Shown here one piece after another: positions 1 to 11,310 of a stretch of DNA of 64,000 nucleotides. The notes under the pieces were generated by a model. That model made no database searches and was not told the origin of the DNA. It was given only the letters and a program-made list of their open reading frames with translations. Positions within the stretch are counted from its first letter, which is position 1. Every line of letters begins with the position of its first letter. Made by a program: the position numbers and the translations under genes. Source of the DNA: Camellia lanceoleosa (taxonomy: Eukaryota; Streptophyta; Magnoliopsida; Ericales; Theaceae); the NCBI GenBank assembly GCA_025200525.1, contig CM045763.1:87634131-87698130 (forward strand). The letters are read 5' to 3'.

Positions 1-364
1 TAATGATCGAGTACTTGCTTTATGTACATCTATGTATTTCGTAGCCTTCAGAAGCTTCACGTTGTTAACTTCTCTGTTCACAAACCAAAATTCGTACTGA
101 CATATGAAACACCCTTTTCTGAGTACATACTTAAGCAGAGGGCATGAGCTAATTATGTCTTCAATTTTGAAGTCTCAAACCCAAGTCTGGTCTAGTTCTG
201 TTTTGTTGTCCAGGCCAATAGTGGCCTCATGCCCCCCTCTCTCTCTCTCTCTCTCACACATGCGCGTGCACGCGAGCACACACACAAACTAGTGAGCGCC
301 ACTCAGACAAACATATTCTGAAATAATTTGGAGGTCAGACTAACAAACCTTTTCCTCATGTCAG
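1..364 (+). other. Last intron of the left-edge gene, with CT/CA microsatellite
   Basis: This stretch lies upstream of a good 3' splice site (pyrimidine-rich tract, then TCAG at 361-364) and has no coding character. It holds a (CT)n run followed by an alternating CA/CG purine-pyrimidine tract at about 236-290. It is read as intron of the gene whose terminal exon starts at 365; the 5' splice site lies outside the window or is not recognised. Confidence 0.5.
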
Positions 365-685
365 GCACAAATGATGAGCCATCAGTTCTCTGCATACTCG
401 AGACAAGTGGGTGATTCAGAGCAAGATGGCCTGCAGAATTTGGCATCCTCACACACTTTCATGGATTCTGGTATACCTGCTTTGGAAAATAGTGCACACA
501 AGGATATGCCATCTGAGGACAAGTCAGCTGAAATTACACAGATGGAAACAATTGCTAATCAAAATGGAGATATTCCACTCACAAGCCATTCAAATGGGGA
601 GGCTGATATGGAAGTTGCTACTAATGACAAAAATGCTATGGAACTCGAAAGCAGTTCTAATGAAGAAAGCAAAATTGAAGAGTAA
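365..685 (+). CDS. Terminal exon of an unrecognised protein (partial)
   Basis: An open frame follows a 3' splice site at 361-364 and stops with TAA at 683-685. The peptide is about 106 residues, hydrophilic and rich in Ser, Glu, Asn and Met, with an acidic end (NEESKIEE). It looks like the disordered C-terminal tail of a nuclear or cytosolic protein. No domain is visible and I do not recognise the family. The frame has an in-frame ATG pair at 371, but the splice site and low complexity make an internal start less likely than a spliced last exon. The sequence after the stop, to about 1.4 kb, is T-rich without long frames and fits a 3' UTR. Confidence 0.5.
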   Translation, partial: AQMMSHQFSAYSRQVGDSEQDGLQNLASSHTFMDSGIPALENSAHKDMPSEDKSAEITQMETIANQNGDIPLTSHSNGEADMEVATNDKNAMELESSSNEESKIEE

Positions 686-2043
686 TCTGATAAAGGAGAG
701 TGAGCTCACACTTAGAGATTTCTCTTGTGCAGGAGACCTGAAATAAGTACAGGTACCGACACATCTGTAATGACTACAGTAGCCTCTATTGGATGCTTAG
801 TCCAAATGATCACAGCTTCTATGATTGTGACTACAGTAGCCTCTACCAACCATTGCTTTTTGTGTATCTGCATCAATGATATAAAGTTCTGAATCAAAAA
901 GCAGGGGAAAACATGTATCTTAGGACCCAAAGCCTATAAACCAACACTCCAGCCCTCAAATGTGATCATGCCATTCAAAGTTGTAGAAATCAAAATTGAG
1001 ATTATTATCTGAGACTGCATTCTGCCTCTCTGCTGTGCAAAACTATTTTAATGATTTTTGCAGTCACTACTCTTGGGAAACTATTAACTGGGTAAGGCAG
1101 TGGCAAGGTAAAAATTGTGACCATTAGTTTTTTTATGTTAGAATGATGGTGCACAAACAAAAATTTTGTACAGAATTTCTATACAGGAAGATGTATCCCT
1201 TCATTCTCCTTTCATTTTCAACTAAAACACCCGTTGTGACTTATAAGTCTGACGTTGTCACTGCTACTTGATTCTGATTGAGTGTTTTGTTTGAATCTCA
1301 TGTTTTCAAATCATTTTCCTTTACTATGAAAATTTGGAAATGTGTTTTCTGTCTGTTCAGTGTATTCAATTAGTTCTGGGAATCATGTTTTGTAGACAAA
1401 AAAGCTAAAGAGTGATTATAAATTATCACATCTCTCTACTTTTTTTGTACATTTTTTATTTTTTATTTTTTGTAAAAACGAAGAAGTTGACTAAAATAAT
1501 TAATTCTTAAGTGGGGTCTCGTCAGTGCTTGGGAAAGGAATAAACAGCGTACTGGGTCTTAAATTGCCGTATCTGACGCATCAATGATTGACAGTAGGTG
1601 GTCTGTTCATGATGATGATGCCTCTTTGCCAGTATGATAAAGCTAATCACAAGTGCATTAACGTGGTTTATCTTCATCCGCCACAGCCATTGCTCGCTAC
1701 AGTTCATGAGCTTATCGAGGGGCAGATTGAATTTTTGTGGCCTTCTTCGATCTTCATCCTATTTTTATATTATTTATTAGATTGTAAACGCAATTGACAT
1801 TTTTTTTATTTATTAAAACCTAGCTTTTATAAAAGTTCATCTAGTTGTGTAAATGAAATTGCCATTTTTTGTATAAATAATAGTGCACGTGTTGCACCTG
1901 AATCAATTTTGAAGGGTGAAAAATTAAGTCAAATAAGGCTCGAAAAATATCATCAATGAGCATATCTCCAATTAAAGATGTAAATTCATAAAGCATCTTC
2001 ACCCGTTAGCCATTTGGGCTGTTATTGTTAAAATTTAGAAATA
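686..2043 (+). other. 3' UTR and spacer
   Basis: AT-rich sequence with no convincing coding frame. The first several hundred bases are probably the 3' UTR of the gene ending at 685. A duplicated phrase (GACTACAGTAGCCTCTA) occurs near 772 and again near 830, about 58 bp apart, a small local duplication. Nothing else is supported. Confidence 0.4.
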
Positions 2044-2051
2044 GTTTGTAC

Positions 2052-2476
2052 TAGGGCTGTCAATGGATCGGATTTAACCCGAATCCGATCCGAATCCGAT
2101 CCGATAATCCGAATCCGTTTACAAAAAATCCGATCCGATAATCCGAATCCGTTTAATCCATTTATTAAATGGATTGAATCTGCAAAAATCCGATCCGACC
2201 CGATAACCCGATAATCCGATCCGAGTATTCTCAATTTGAATGAAAAAAAACACAAAATGAAAAAAAAATCAAATTATATAAAATTGTAGCTCAATAAATA
2301 AATAAATGGATCGGATCGGATTATCGGATCGGATATCCGAAATCATCGGATTCGGATTCGGATATCTATAATCGGATATTGACTAAACGGATTCGGATCG
2401 GATTCGGGTTTGACATAATCGGATCGGATTCGGATTTTGACAGATCCGATCCGAATCCGATCCATTTACAGGCCTA
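2052..2476. mobile_element. hAT-type MITE with 8-bp target duplication and GGATC/CGGAT-rich interior
   Basis: The element starts TAGGGCTGTCAATGGATCGG and its right end reads, on the other strand, TAGGCCTGTAAATGGATCGG. It is flanked by a perfect 8-bp direct repeat GTTTGTAC (2044-2051 and 2477-2484). Eight-base duplications and TAGGG-type ends are typical of the hAT superfamily. The 425-bp body has no coding capacity. It is built almost wholly from permutations of ATCCGATCCGA on the left and the complementary TCGGATTCGGAT on the right, so one strand can fold into a long hairpin. The family call is firm; the autonomous partner is unknown. Confidence 0.88.
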
Positions 2477-2484
2477 GTTTGTAC

Positions 2485-3471
2485 TTTTATGCTCTCCCTT
2501 TCATCATTTTTCTCATCAAAATCAACCACCACAAACTACACACAATTTATCAAATATTTATGAGAAATATCCACAAACCCAAATTTAGGAATTGAAAAAA
2601 AAAAATCAAACCTAGATTTCCACATAAAATGTGGGGTTTTGGTGATTTGATCTGTCTAATCAATTTCTCCACCAATCACTCACCAGATGAGGTCTTGCAA
2701 ATAAAATAAAAATACAAACCCACCAAAAAGAAAATATAAATTGAAAAAGACTCGGATCAAACATAACTTTAAATCAACTCCATGACCCACCAAACACAAG
2801 TTTTTAGCCAATAGCTCTCTCTGAACAACAAAAAAACACCATCATCCAACACCCTACTCCACATCATCACCAGCATCTCAAAACCACCATCAAACATCTA
2901 CCACCATAGCCCCCTCAAATCAATACCATCAAACGAACATCTCTCTTTCTCAAATTTGATTTCGTCTAGTAAAATTGTGTCAACACTAACTCAAAGAATA
3001 TTGTAATGTACATATGTAGAAAATTGTCTTCCAATTCTTTGAACAACCTACATGACAAAAGAAAGTTCATGGATAAGCCTTATTGTAAAATTTGTGCAAT
3101 TTATCAGTAAGTACTTCAACTTGTGCCTCAGTGTTCTTATTGATATAGGAACTCCATTTCGTATTTCAAAATCTTTACAGATCCATGCATTTGTGCACCT
3201 TTGGCATGACCTTCACAAGCCTATTAGTTGAAGAAATAATTATGTTAATCTTCGGAGATGCAGCATACTGAAAAATGATTAAATAATTCACTTAGTAGGA
3301 TTGCACTAACCTTGGCAGTGAGTGGTTAATTTGTTTTTTCCATCATTTGATTCAAGGGTTTTGAGCTGACTAATATATTGCATGCAACTTCTTTTTCTTG
3401 TTGAATTTAACACCACAAATTTCATTTGTAGGCTCTTTGGTCAACCATTCTTGCAGATTGTCTAACTTCGC
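2485..3471. other. Spacer without recognised features
   Basis: AT-rich spacer with CA-rich patches at about 2820-2950. No frame, terminal repeat or RNA gene could be supported here. Confidence 0.5.
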
Positions 3472-3672
3472 CTAGAAAACCTTCTCAATCACATATTTTG
3501 TATATTTTTTTGATTCGCCCTCTTTTTGCTCATGGTCGGCTTCTTCTTGGTTGACATCACAGCTCATTGTGATAAGAGTATTTGGTTGAGCACGAATATG
3601 ATCCAATGGCAAGTCCTTGAGAAATTTGAAGCACATTGTTTGTAGATCATGCGAGTTCATTTCCTGTAACAA
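3472..3672 (-). pseudogene. Possible isolated exon of an unrecognised gene
   Basis: The minus strand has a splice-acceptor-like TTACAG just upstream of a short frame beginning near 3663. It encodes about 60 residues including DLQTMCFKFLKDLPLDHI. After a stop at 3472-3474 the same frame continues with plausible protein (LDNLQEWLTKEP, then a Lys-rich tail), suggesting one nonsense change in a longer exon. I do not recognise the protein and found no matching exons nearby. It could be a gene relic or chance. Confidence 0.25.
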
Positions 3673-3890
3673 AATAAGAGTGGCATATTAAAACCAATGA
3701 TATTACAAGTATAATACCCCACAAACAAACTCATTCAATTCAAAGGAATAATAACAAAATATTTTGATCTATTAACTATAAAAAAACAAGGTTTGTTCCT
3801 AAGTTTCATTCACAATTAATGGAAATCCATACCCAAAGAATTGCTACAAAAACAATCAGTTGATCCCAAGGAATATATCATTTCTTTTTC

Positions 3891-4085
3891 TTTTTTTTTT
3901 GATCAGCAAGAAAATGAACTTTCATTAAAAAGAGGAAAAATAAAGAGGTTCACAAAAGAGGACCAGGAGTCCTCAAAACACAAAAACAGAAAACAAAAAC
4001 ATCTAAGAGTCGCACACTGGTTTCCAATCACTAGAGATCAAGAAAAGCGGAATCCCTTTAAATGGAGGAGCCACTGAAGCCAAAA
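3891..4085 (-). mobile_element. 3' end fragment of an L1-type LINE
   Basis: On the minus strand this segment ends in GCTGATC followed by a poly(A) run (T run at 3891-3900 on the plus strand). It is preceded by the AT-rich 3' sequence common at the end of plant L1-like elements (CTTTCATTAAAAAGAGG on the plus strand). No reverse-transcriptase frame remains. The 5' boundary and target duplication could not be fixed, so the upper coordinate is approximate. The same GCTGATC-poly(A) end recurs as a tiny insertion at 12243-12263. Confidence 0.55.
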
Positions 4086-4089
4086 GATG

Positions 4090-5580
4090 CCAACAATCTA
4101 ACTTTAAATTAACAGTTATATTCTGCCTGCACCTCACACATCAAAAAGGAATTGAATGCTGCTTATAAATTAGGGCAAGCATTGCAACATGGATCAAGTA
4201 AATGCCAGTGCAACAGAAATGGACAACAATGGTAAATATGAGAAAGACCTATAGAAATAGATGACAATGAAAAGTAAGAGAGTATTTATCCAAAAAAAAA
4301 AAAGTAATAGAGACCTATCTCATAATTCATAGAAGACATCATATTTTTCTGACATCCACTTCTTTGGTAGATGCCTGGGAATCATATAAGACACCATTCA
4401 TATTTTATTTCCATGGGACTTGTGCCATGCAGCTCCATCATGCAGAATAAAATTACTAGAAGAAAAAAAAGACATCACAAAAATACCAGCTGACAACTAA
4501 ATTGATAACAATAATGGCATTCATAAGATGAGCGAAAAGCAGATAAATTTGGTTTAAATCAATATGAAACAGATTGATCAACTTTTGGGATTAAACTACA
4601 GAGTTTTCCATGTATAGCTTGGAGACTGATTGCCTACCACGTATAACAATATTCACAAGCATTTTTCATTTTCATATCTTTTTCCAAATTATGATGAAAA
4701 ACATTGAAAACATAAAATGGAAAAAAATACAGGACCATTTATAAGCAGATAACTCTTTGCGGTCAAAGCAAAAGATGGCTTACTTTCTGCAGAATCACCA
4801 GATCTGCAAGCCATATACTCAAGAGCCTTCAATAAAAGGCCATTTGCAACATACAATTATCTAAATACACATGATAAAAACTGTGATTCTACATTTTATG
4901 CACTAGAAATGAGGTGCTTTTATAAACAATATTAATAAAAATATAACTTCTTTACTTCTCTGGGAGAGGAATATGGTCAGGAGAAAGATTAATACTCACA
5001 AGACAAATAGTAAAAAGCATTCACTATGATCAAAATTTACAATCTATCAACAAATTCTAATTATTACCTTTCATAAAGCCTTGCTTGGGAATTCAAATTT
5101 AAGCTGAGAAAAATAAATCCCTCATGCCAAGTTCACTGCAGGTAACAAAGAAACAACTAAGCTATATGTCAAACACAAAACTAAGGCACCTAAACTAAGT
5201 TGGACTTCAGTTTTCCTTTTCATTTTCTTTTCTATTTTCAGAATGAGAACTCTATAATATCTGACAGAAAGGTTTGCCACCAGAATCAATCTGCATTCCA
5301 CAACTTCTTTTTCTTGGGAGAGAAGCAATAACCTAGGAAATAGCTGAAAGCATCTACTAGCATGAATATAACATAAAGTACCTCTGCATGCAAAAATTGG
5401 AGTTTCATGAAGACAGCTTGAACTTTCGAAAGCACAATGATAAGATCTGATTCTTTTTCAAGTCTGAATCTTGGCTGGTGAAATAATATTCTCAATATAA
5501 CTTCATAACCTCACAGACTGGCTTGGACATGCAAGCGAAAACATTCATCCCAAACACAACATCTCGTCTTCAATGACCCA
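4090..5580. other. Spacer without recognised features
   Basis: AT-rich sequence with short open frames that show no recognisable protein. It lies downstream of the minus-strand pseudogene that ends at 5581 and may include its former 3' UTR. Confidence 0.4.
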
Positions 5581-8500
5581 TCAATGGAGTCGTGAAAAAA
5601 GCAGCAGATTGTCCACTATTTGAGAATTTGTATCATGAGGTAAAGGTTGGAGCAGTCCATTATTAGACAAGTCCTCCAAACCTTTGATGTCTTGTTGAAA
5701 GCGTGTTGCATGTAAAATGGCGTGATCAAGAACCAGAGGATCATCTGGGGTGTTTTGCAGAAGGTTAAGCAAGGATTGCCGATAAACTTGAGCTGCTAAC
5801 AATGGCCTAGCAAGTTGCCGACTTTACATAATATTGCTACCTTAACAATGTGCTTACAAGGTTCCCCATCCTTGACCAGGGGCAATCACAGAGAGAGAAT
5901 TCTGAACCAGGATTCCAAATTGTATATGCCACAGTCCGGTCAGTTTGAGAAATGACTTTTGCAAGCTGGAGATTTTCTTCATCTAACAACACATCAACAT
6001 CTGGGATGTGCATGGCCTCATACCAAGAGTTGGTTGAGAAGGACCCATCCCTCAGATTTTCAAAGTATCCTGTCTCTACTATGTACTGATCAAGCCAATA
6101 CAAGGAGTGAAATTCAGTTGTCAATGTGTGGATCAACCAGTCAACTCTCAGCCAGAAACTAGCATGCAGCTTGTTGAAAACTTTTGATTTCAATCTTAGG
6201 TGATATGCCTCGATTGCAGAATAAGGTTCTTGACTTGCCACAGGGAGGGTTCTTATGCTATTCACCCACAGTTCTGAGAGGCAAGCTAACATGTTAATAT
6301 TTATTGTCTGGGATAATATTAATACAACTATCAATGTTAAGAGGCTGTTTGGTGGAGGATCTTGGTGATTATATAACATATAAAATAGTATTTGCAATCT
6401 TTGATTTTTATGGATACTGTACTACTTTCTAATTTTAAAAATAAATGACTACTATACTACTTAAAAATAACATCAAGCATGTGATTTAATGAGAACAACA
6501 ACAGAAATTAAACAGGAAAGACTAACTAGGATAGTTTCTGTATGACAGTGAAAAGGTCAGTCTGACCAGCACAAGAGGTAAAATTTGTTAATCAGAGAAC
6601 AAGAAGTCATATTGAATGGACAAATACCTATCTTTGGTAACCACTGATTTCTAAAATAATCCATAAAGGCGCATTGATCAACAAATATTTGCATAAACTC
6701 TTCAACTGCATCTAAAGTGTTTGGCGTGTTTCTTGTGCAATACAAAATCCGGCCTAAGTGCTTAAACATCTCTCGCTGCACATCAAAGTTGCAACATTTC
6801 TTTAAAAGGCATTTTAACCAGGCACGGCGGATATGCCATAGGCATACTAGGACTCGGCATTGGAAGGCCTCTCTGCAAATGAGAAGCATGATATCAGAAT
6901 TTGTCATTTCCCTCTGAAACCAATATTGTGTAAAAAACACAACCAAAATTTGAAGATGAATAGTTTACCTAATAATAGATGTCTCAAAAGAAGGATCATC
7001 CACTAAGAAGGCATTAGGTCTAAATCTGGGGTCCTTGGTTCGGATCCTCTCAACAAGGGATACCATCCATTTATGGATATCTTGACCAACATCACAGGAA
7101 GTGATGACCCACGCAACTGGAATTGCATTCGTGATGAGTCAAATACAAGTAATGAACACAGAGGATACTGTGAAAGGAAGAGAAAAATGCAAAATCAGAA
7201 CTACCAATTACTAAATCACTATAAATGAACCATAAGCATGAATTGCAGAAGCAGACTAGTTGTAAATGCATAACAACATATGAAACATATTCTTCCTCAA
7301 CCCCAAACCAATGGTGAAGATGAATTTAAATTGTGAAATCTCCACAATTTTTATAAAGGTACATGTTCCTGGTTCTTTCCCTTGTATGGTAAGGCAGTTT
7401 TGCATTTTCACCCTTTTGTAACATAAATTTCCTGACTTCATTTTTGGATAGCTTGATTTAATTGTTGAACTCCTTTCCTAACAGCTTAAACTTTTAGGAT
7501 AATTGGTGATGTGACATGTTATCAGAACTTTGGTTATGGGAGGTCTTGTCTTCATGTCCCTCTGTTTGCCTTTGTTCCTCGTTTGAATTTTACTCCTCTC
7601 TATGTATGTTTGTTTGCATCTCCACATTGTTGAACCCCTTTCCTAATAGCTCAAGCTTTTGAGACAATTGGTGATCTACACTCATAGCCACTGATGTGTG
7701 CAATTAATTCTTTTGTGAACTGCCCAGTGTTGGCCCTTTTTTTAGCCATTACTGTTTCCTTGACAATCTTTTATTAATTATTACTATATTTCAAATTAGT
7801 TATACGCCAGACACAGACTAAAATTCCAAAAGACTATGACCTTTTTTTTTTACATGGCTTGGACATGAGATGAGGAAGAATGAAGCATAAGCATCGCAAT
7901 GCATATAAACATAAAAAGTAGAAGACAGAAGTCCAAAACCTTAAGTTTCTTCAAGCCAAACACTGAATGAGAAGCTACTGAACCATTATGTCCATAATGG
8001 AGCATCTGCTGCAGCTGCCAATCAGTTTGTATCCCTAAAATAAATGGTTCCGAACCACAGTTATCTTGGAAGAAGAACACATGTTTCTGGTGGCGTTGTA
8101 CCCACATTTTTACACTACATTCATCATTTCCATGTAACTCATGAGAGGAGTTACGAATAAGTCTTTCCATGTTACGGACATCATTGCGAGTAAGGAAATC
8201 GTCACGGTTGTGGGGCCCTCCATGCCTCTGCACCTCTTCCATGTGATGTTGCATTACATTGTCCAGAGATATACCAACATAAAGCATAGACATAACTTTC
8301 TGGCGTAATTCCTCAGAAATTCGAGGAGCATACATAGCTCTTGTTCCCACGGCATCATGATCCAGTATCCCATGGCATGGAGCCCTGTTTTATCTACATG
8401 GTTTAAGCTGGTTGTAGATGATCAGGGCTAAAAAGGCGAGTGTATAGGCGTTTAACAGTAAAATGGCAAAGGCACCCTCTCATCATGTGACGTCTCCCTG

Positions 8501-9126
8501 GCCTGCTTCCCTTGCCCGAGGCAGGTTTAATGTTTGCACTATCCCCAATACCAGACTCACTGTCCCTGTAGTCTTCTGGACCATAGGAACACCAATATCT
8601 AGAAAATCCCAAGAAAAGATTGAATATAATATGCAAGTGTCCTAGGATAATGTTGTTTTGTTAAAGATATAATAAAGACAAATGAGCTTAGTTACGATTT
8701 AGAAATCAGGAATGAAATCATCTTTCACACAACCTTTGACTTTCAACAACACAAAAAGAGTTTCTTCGATGCATAATGAATATGAAAGAGATTAGATGTA
8801 CCATTCAGACACTGCCTAATAAATATGACATGCAGCTTACAAGGTTGAACATACAGCGTATATTCAAGATAACCATCAACCCTTGGTTTGCTGACACTCC
8901 CTTCAGGTCTTTTCCTTCTTGACTCAACCCGGAAGCTCGCAGGGCATTCTGCATTACCAGATTCTCCTTTCACAAAATTATCCACTCTAGCATAAGGGAT
9001 TAAAGCAATATCGTCACCACCTTGCCGACCACCTTCTACTTTTACCCAATTTAGATGAGCTGCAGAAAACTCTGTAAAAGGAGGATCCTGCACTGGCAGG
9101 TTTAGAATGTCCTCCATTCTTGGCAT
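5581..9126 (-). pseudogene. SWIM zinc-finger / MULE-transposase-like gene, frameshifted
   Basis: The gene reads from 9126 down to 5581 in five exons with good splice sites: 9126-8855, 8598-7940, 7167-6969, 6872-6628 and 6273-5581. The order of conserved segments matches plant SWIM-type zinc-finger proteins with a MULE-transposase-like core (as I recall, the Arabidopsis At1g60560 group): MEDILNLPVQDPP at the N-terminus, GCLCHFTVKRL, GTRAMYAPRIS, the HVFFFQD and LGIQTDWQLQQM segments, IPVAWVI, FLVDDP, FQCRVLVCLWHIR, then NPGSEFSLCDCPW. It is not intact. Within 8340-8440 three single-base shifts are needed to keep homology, another near 7127, one at 5858-5862 that removes the last Cys/His of the SWIM finger, and one near 5826. 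Intron positions are kept, so this is a decayed gene, not a retrocopy. Such proteins are thought to be domesticated transposases; function is unproven. Sequencing indels are an alternative for some breaks. Confidence 0.75.
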
Positions 9127-9129
9127 CTG

Positions 9130-10364
9130 TTGCAAAAACAAAAGCATAAGCTTGTGAAATGCACAGGAATGCCAGAAACAATGAGAAAAAAATGGCAATT
9201 CTAATTTTAATCAAATTATGTAAAGACAATATAATTGCATCATTTTCCCACTCACTAGATCAGTTTGCAAGATCGATGAAAAAGAACAAAAGGAAACTGC
9301 AAATTCATAATGCATCAATTAAACAAAGTGTAAAAAGAGAGTTTTAGTATAAAAAGAAAAACTTCATTGAGATTATGAGGCTCTGTTTTTTTCGGGTGTC
9401 TTGCATAACTCACTTTTTTTTCTTATGTTTTTCAATCTCTAGCTTGGTTGTTATAGCAGGGAGCTAGGGCAGTACAAGGTAGGAAATATAAATAGATAGC
9501 AATCCCATAAAACTTGCAATCACTGAAGAATATACGAACTCATCTCTCTTGATCCCAAAAATCACATATGTATAAGATAACTAAAGTCCACACTGCTAAA
9601 GCAATAATCCACATGGAGCAATTGCGCAAGCCGTATGAGCAGATAGGACAAAAAATATATCAACAGAAGTTTGTTTAAGAAGACAATAAACATTTTCTTT
9701 AGTGAAAAGTGCCTACAGATTCTGCGATGACCCATCCTTTCCAAATGCAATCATGACATTAAAAACCATGCCGTTGTCTCCCATAGCTAATAACAGAAGT
9801 AACAGAAGATAAGGATTAGCTAATCAGCTGGACGTTTCATTGTTATATTTCATCATTACACTTTGAGGATATATACTTACAGAATATTTTTATTTTTTTA
9901 TTTTTTAAACCAGGAAGGTTCAAGAAATTTGGATAACTTCATCGTACAATCTGTAATTGAAGTTGTAAAACTCAACACCCAACTGATGCAGGACAACTAG
10001 GGACAGCAGCAAATCTAGGCTTTTGGGTCTGATTTTAATTGGATTTTATGGCTGCAATTGCAATAACAATATAGGGGACAAGTAGGGTTTGTTTAGGGTA
10101 ATAAATAGGTAAGAGTTTAAGCATGAAAGATGGAATTTTAGCACTGTTTAGGGGCTGTTACGAGGTTGTCAGTAACTCGTGAATAGTAAACTAAAACAAA
10201 AAAGAAGAAGATAGGTCTAAGAATCACTCCTAGAATTCCTTAGGCATCACACCTAGGATTTGATTGCATCACACAACACATAAAGAAGCTTCAAAACTCT
10301 CAACTTTTTATAAAATATCAACTTTATTGAATTAATAGCATTACATAACTTTATATAGAACTAA
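9130..10364. other. Upstream region of the pseudogene and spacer
   Basis: A splice-acceptor-like TTGCAACAG directly precedes the ATG at 9126 on the minus strand, so a 5' UTR intron probably lay here. The rest is AT-rich with no supported gene. Confidence 0.35.
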
Positions 10365-10440
10365 GGCCTTGTTTTGGAACATTCTTTTTTAATAACTTTT
10401 TAACTTTTTGGCTAAAATATAATGTAAAAAAACTAGTATG
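10365..10440. mobile_element. Partial Tourist-like MITE
   Basis: Begins GGCCTTGTTTTGGAAC directly after TAA, and continues with CTTTTTAACTTTTTGGCTAAAATAT and CTAGTAT. This closely follows the left part of the complete element at 59619-59840. No matching right end was found, so this is a truncated copy. Confidence 0.5.
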
Positions 10441-10525
10441 CCAATCTCTCAACTTTTAGTATTCTTTTTTCAATCTCTTAACCTTAAAAATCTTAGAAAG
10501 CATAAAATAATAATAAAATAAGACT

Positions 10526-10789
10526 CTAAATACTAGAAACATAATTATAGAAGATTTCTATCAGTTTCTCTATGAAATCATGCCAATGTCCAAGTATCAT
10601 CACTTCTCTGAATTTAGCCTTCCTTAATCTTCTTATAGCAAAGAGACTAATCAAACATGCAGTTCCCTTGGGGTACATATCTCCCCTCGAATCGAAATCA
10701 GAAAGAGTGATTGCTTTTTCCCAACCATTCTTGAATGGCCCTTGGAATATTATTAAGCCACTCAATTCAACTTTTGCTATATCATCCAC
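10526..10789 (-). other. Duplicated gene-like fragment, copy 1
   Basis: An 87-codon minus-strand frame (contains FQGPFKNGWEKAIT and DFDSRGDMYPKG) that I do not recognise. About 135 bp of it (10640-10775) recurs in degraded form at about 11140-11290, where the frame is broken. It could be one exon of a lost gene that was locally duplicated; a real function is doubtful. Confidence 0.3.
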
Positions 10790-11139
10790 TTGAGAGCTCT
10801 TATTAGATTAAAATCACAAGAATAGGAATTTATGTAGGTTTGGTCGGTCATACATATACTCAGAAGTTATTTGCATATCTACATACTTTCATGAACAAAT
10901 ATTGTGGGCCCTTGTGTGCTTTAAAAAGTGGGCACAACAAGATGAACTTTTGTAGGTTAAGAAGTGTTTTAAATAGACAATATGCAATATCTTCTCTTCT
11001 TCTTCTTCTTCTTCTTTTTTTTTTTTTTTGCCATGAACTTATTGAACTACAAATAAAATTTTGACTACTGAAAATTTAGGGAAAAATTAAACTTGTTTAG
11101 TGTGTTAATAAATTTTGTCTCTTTGACGAGGCTTCAATA

Positions 11140-11290
11140 GTAAGGAGACTAATCAAATATGTAGTTCCCTAAGGAAATGTATCTCTCCTCGAATAAAAAT
11201 CTGAAAGAGTGATTCTTTCTTTTTTTCTTTTTTCTAACCATTGTTGAACAGGCTTTGGAATATTATTAAGCAACCCAGTTCAAATTCTTG
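11140..11290 (-). repeat. Duplicated gene-like fragment, copy 2 (degraded)
   Basis: Direct repeat of 10640-10775. Shared phrases are GAGACTAATCAAA, CTGAAAGAGTGATT or its CAGAAAGAGTGATT form, and GGAATATTATTAAGC. The copy contains an extra T-rich insertion near 11220 and lacks an open frame. Confidence 0.6.
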
Positions 11291-11310
11291 GTATATCAGC
11301 TTTCTCATCT

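Noticed and set aside
7030..7050. GGTTCGGATCC-like phrase resembling a tRNA T-arm
   Set aside because: It lies inside a conserved exon of the SWIM/MULE-like pseudogene, and no tRNA cloverleaf can be built around it.
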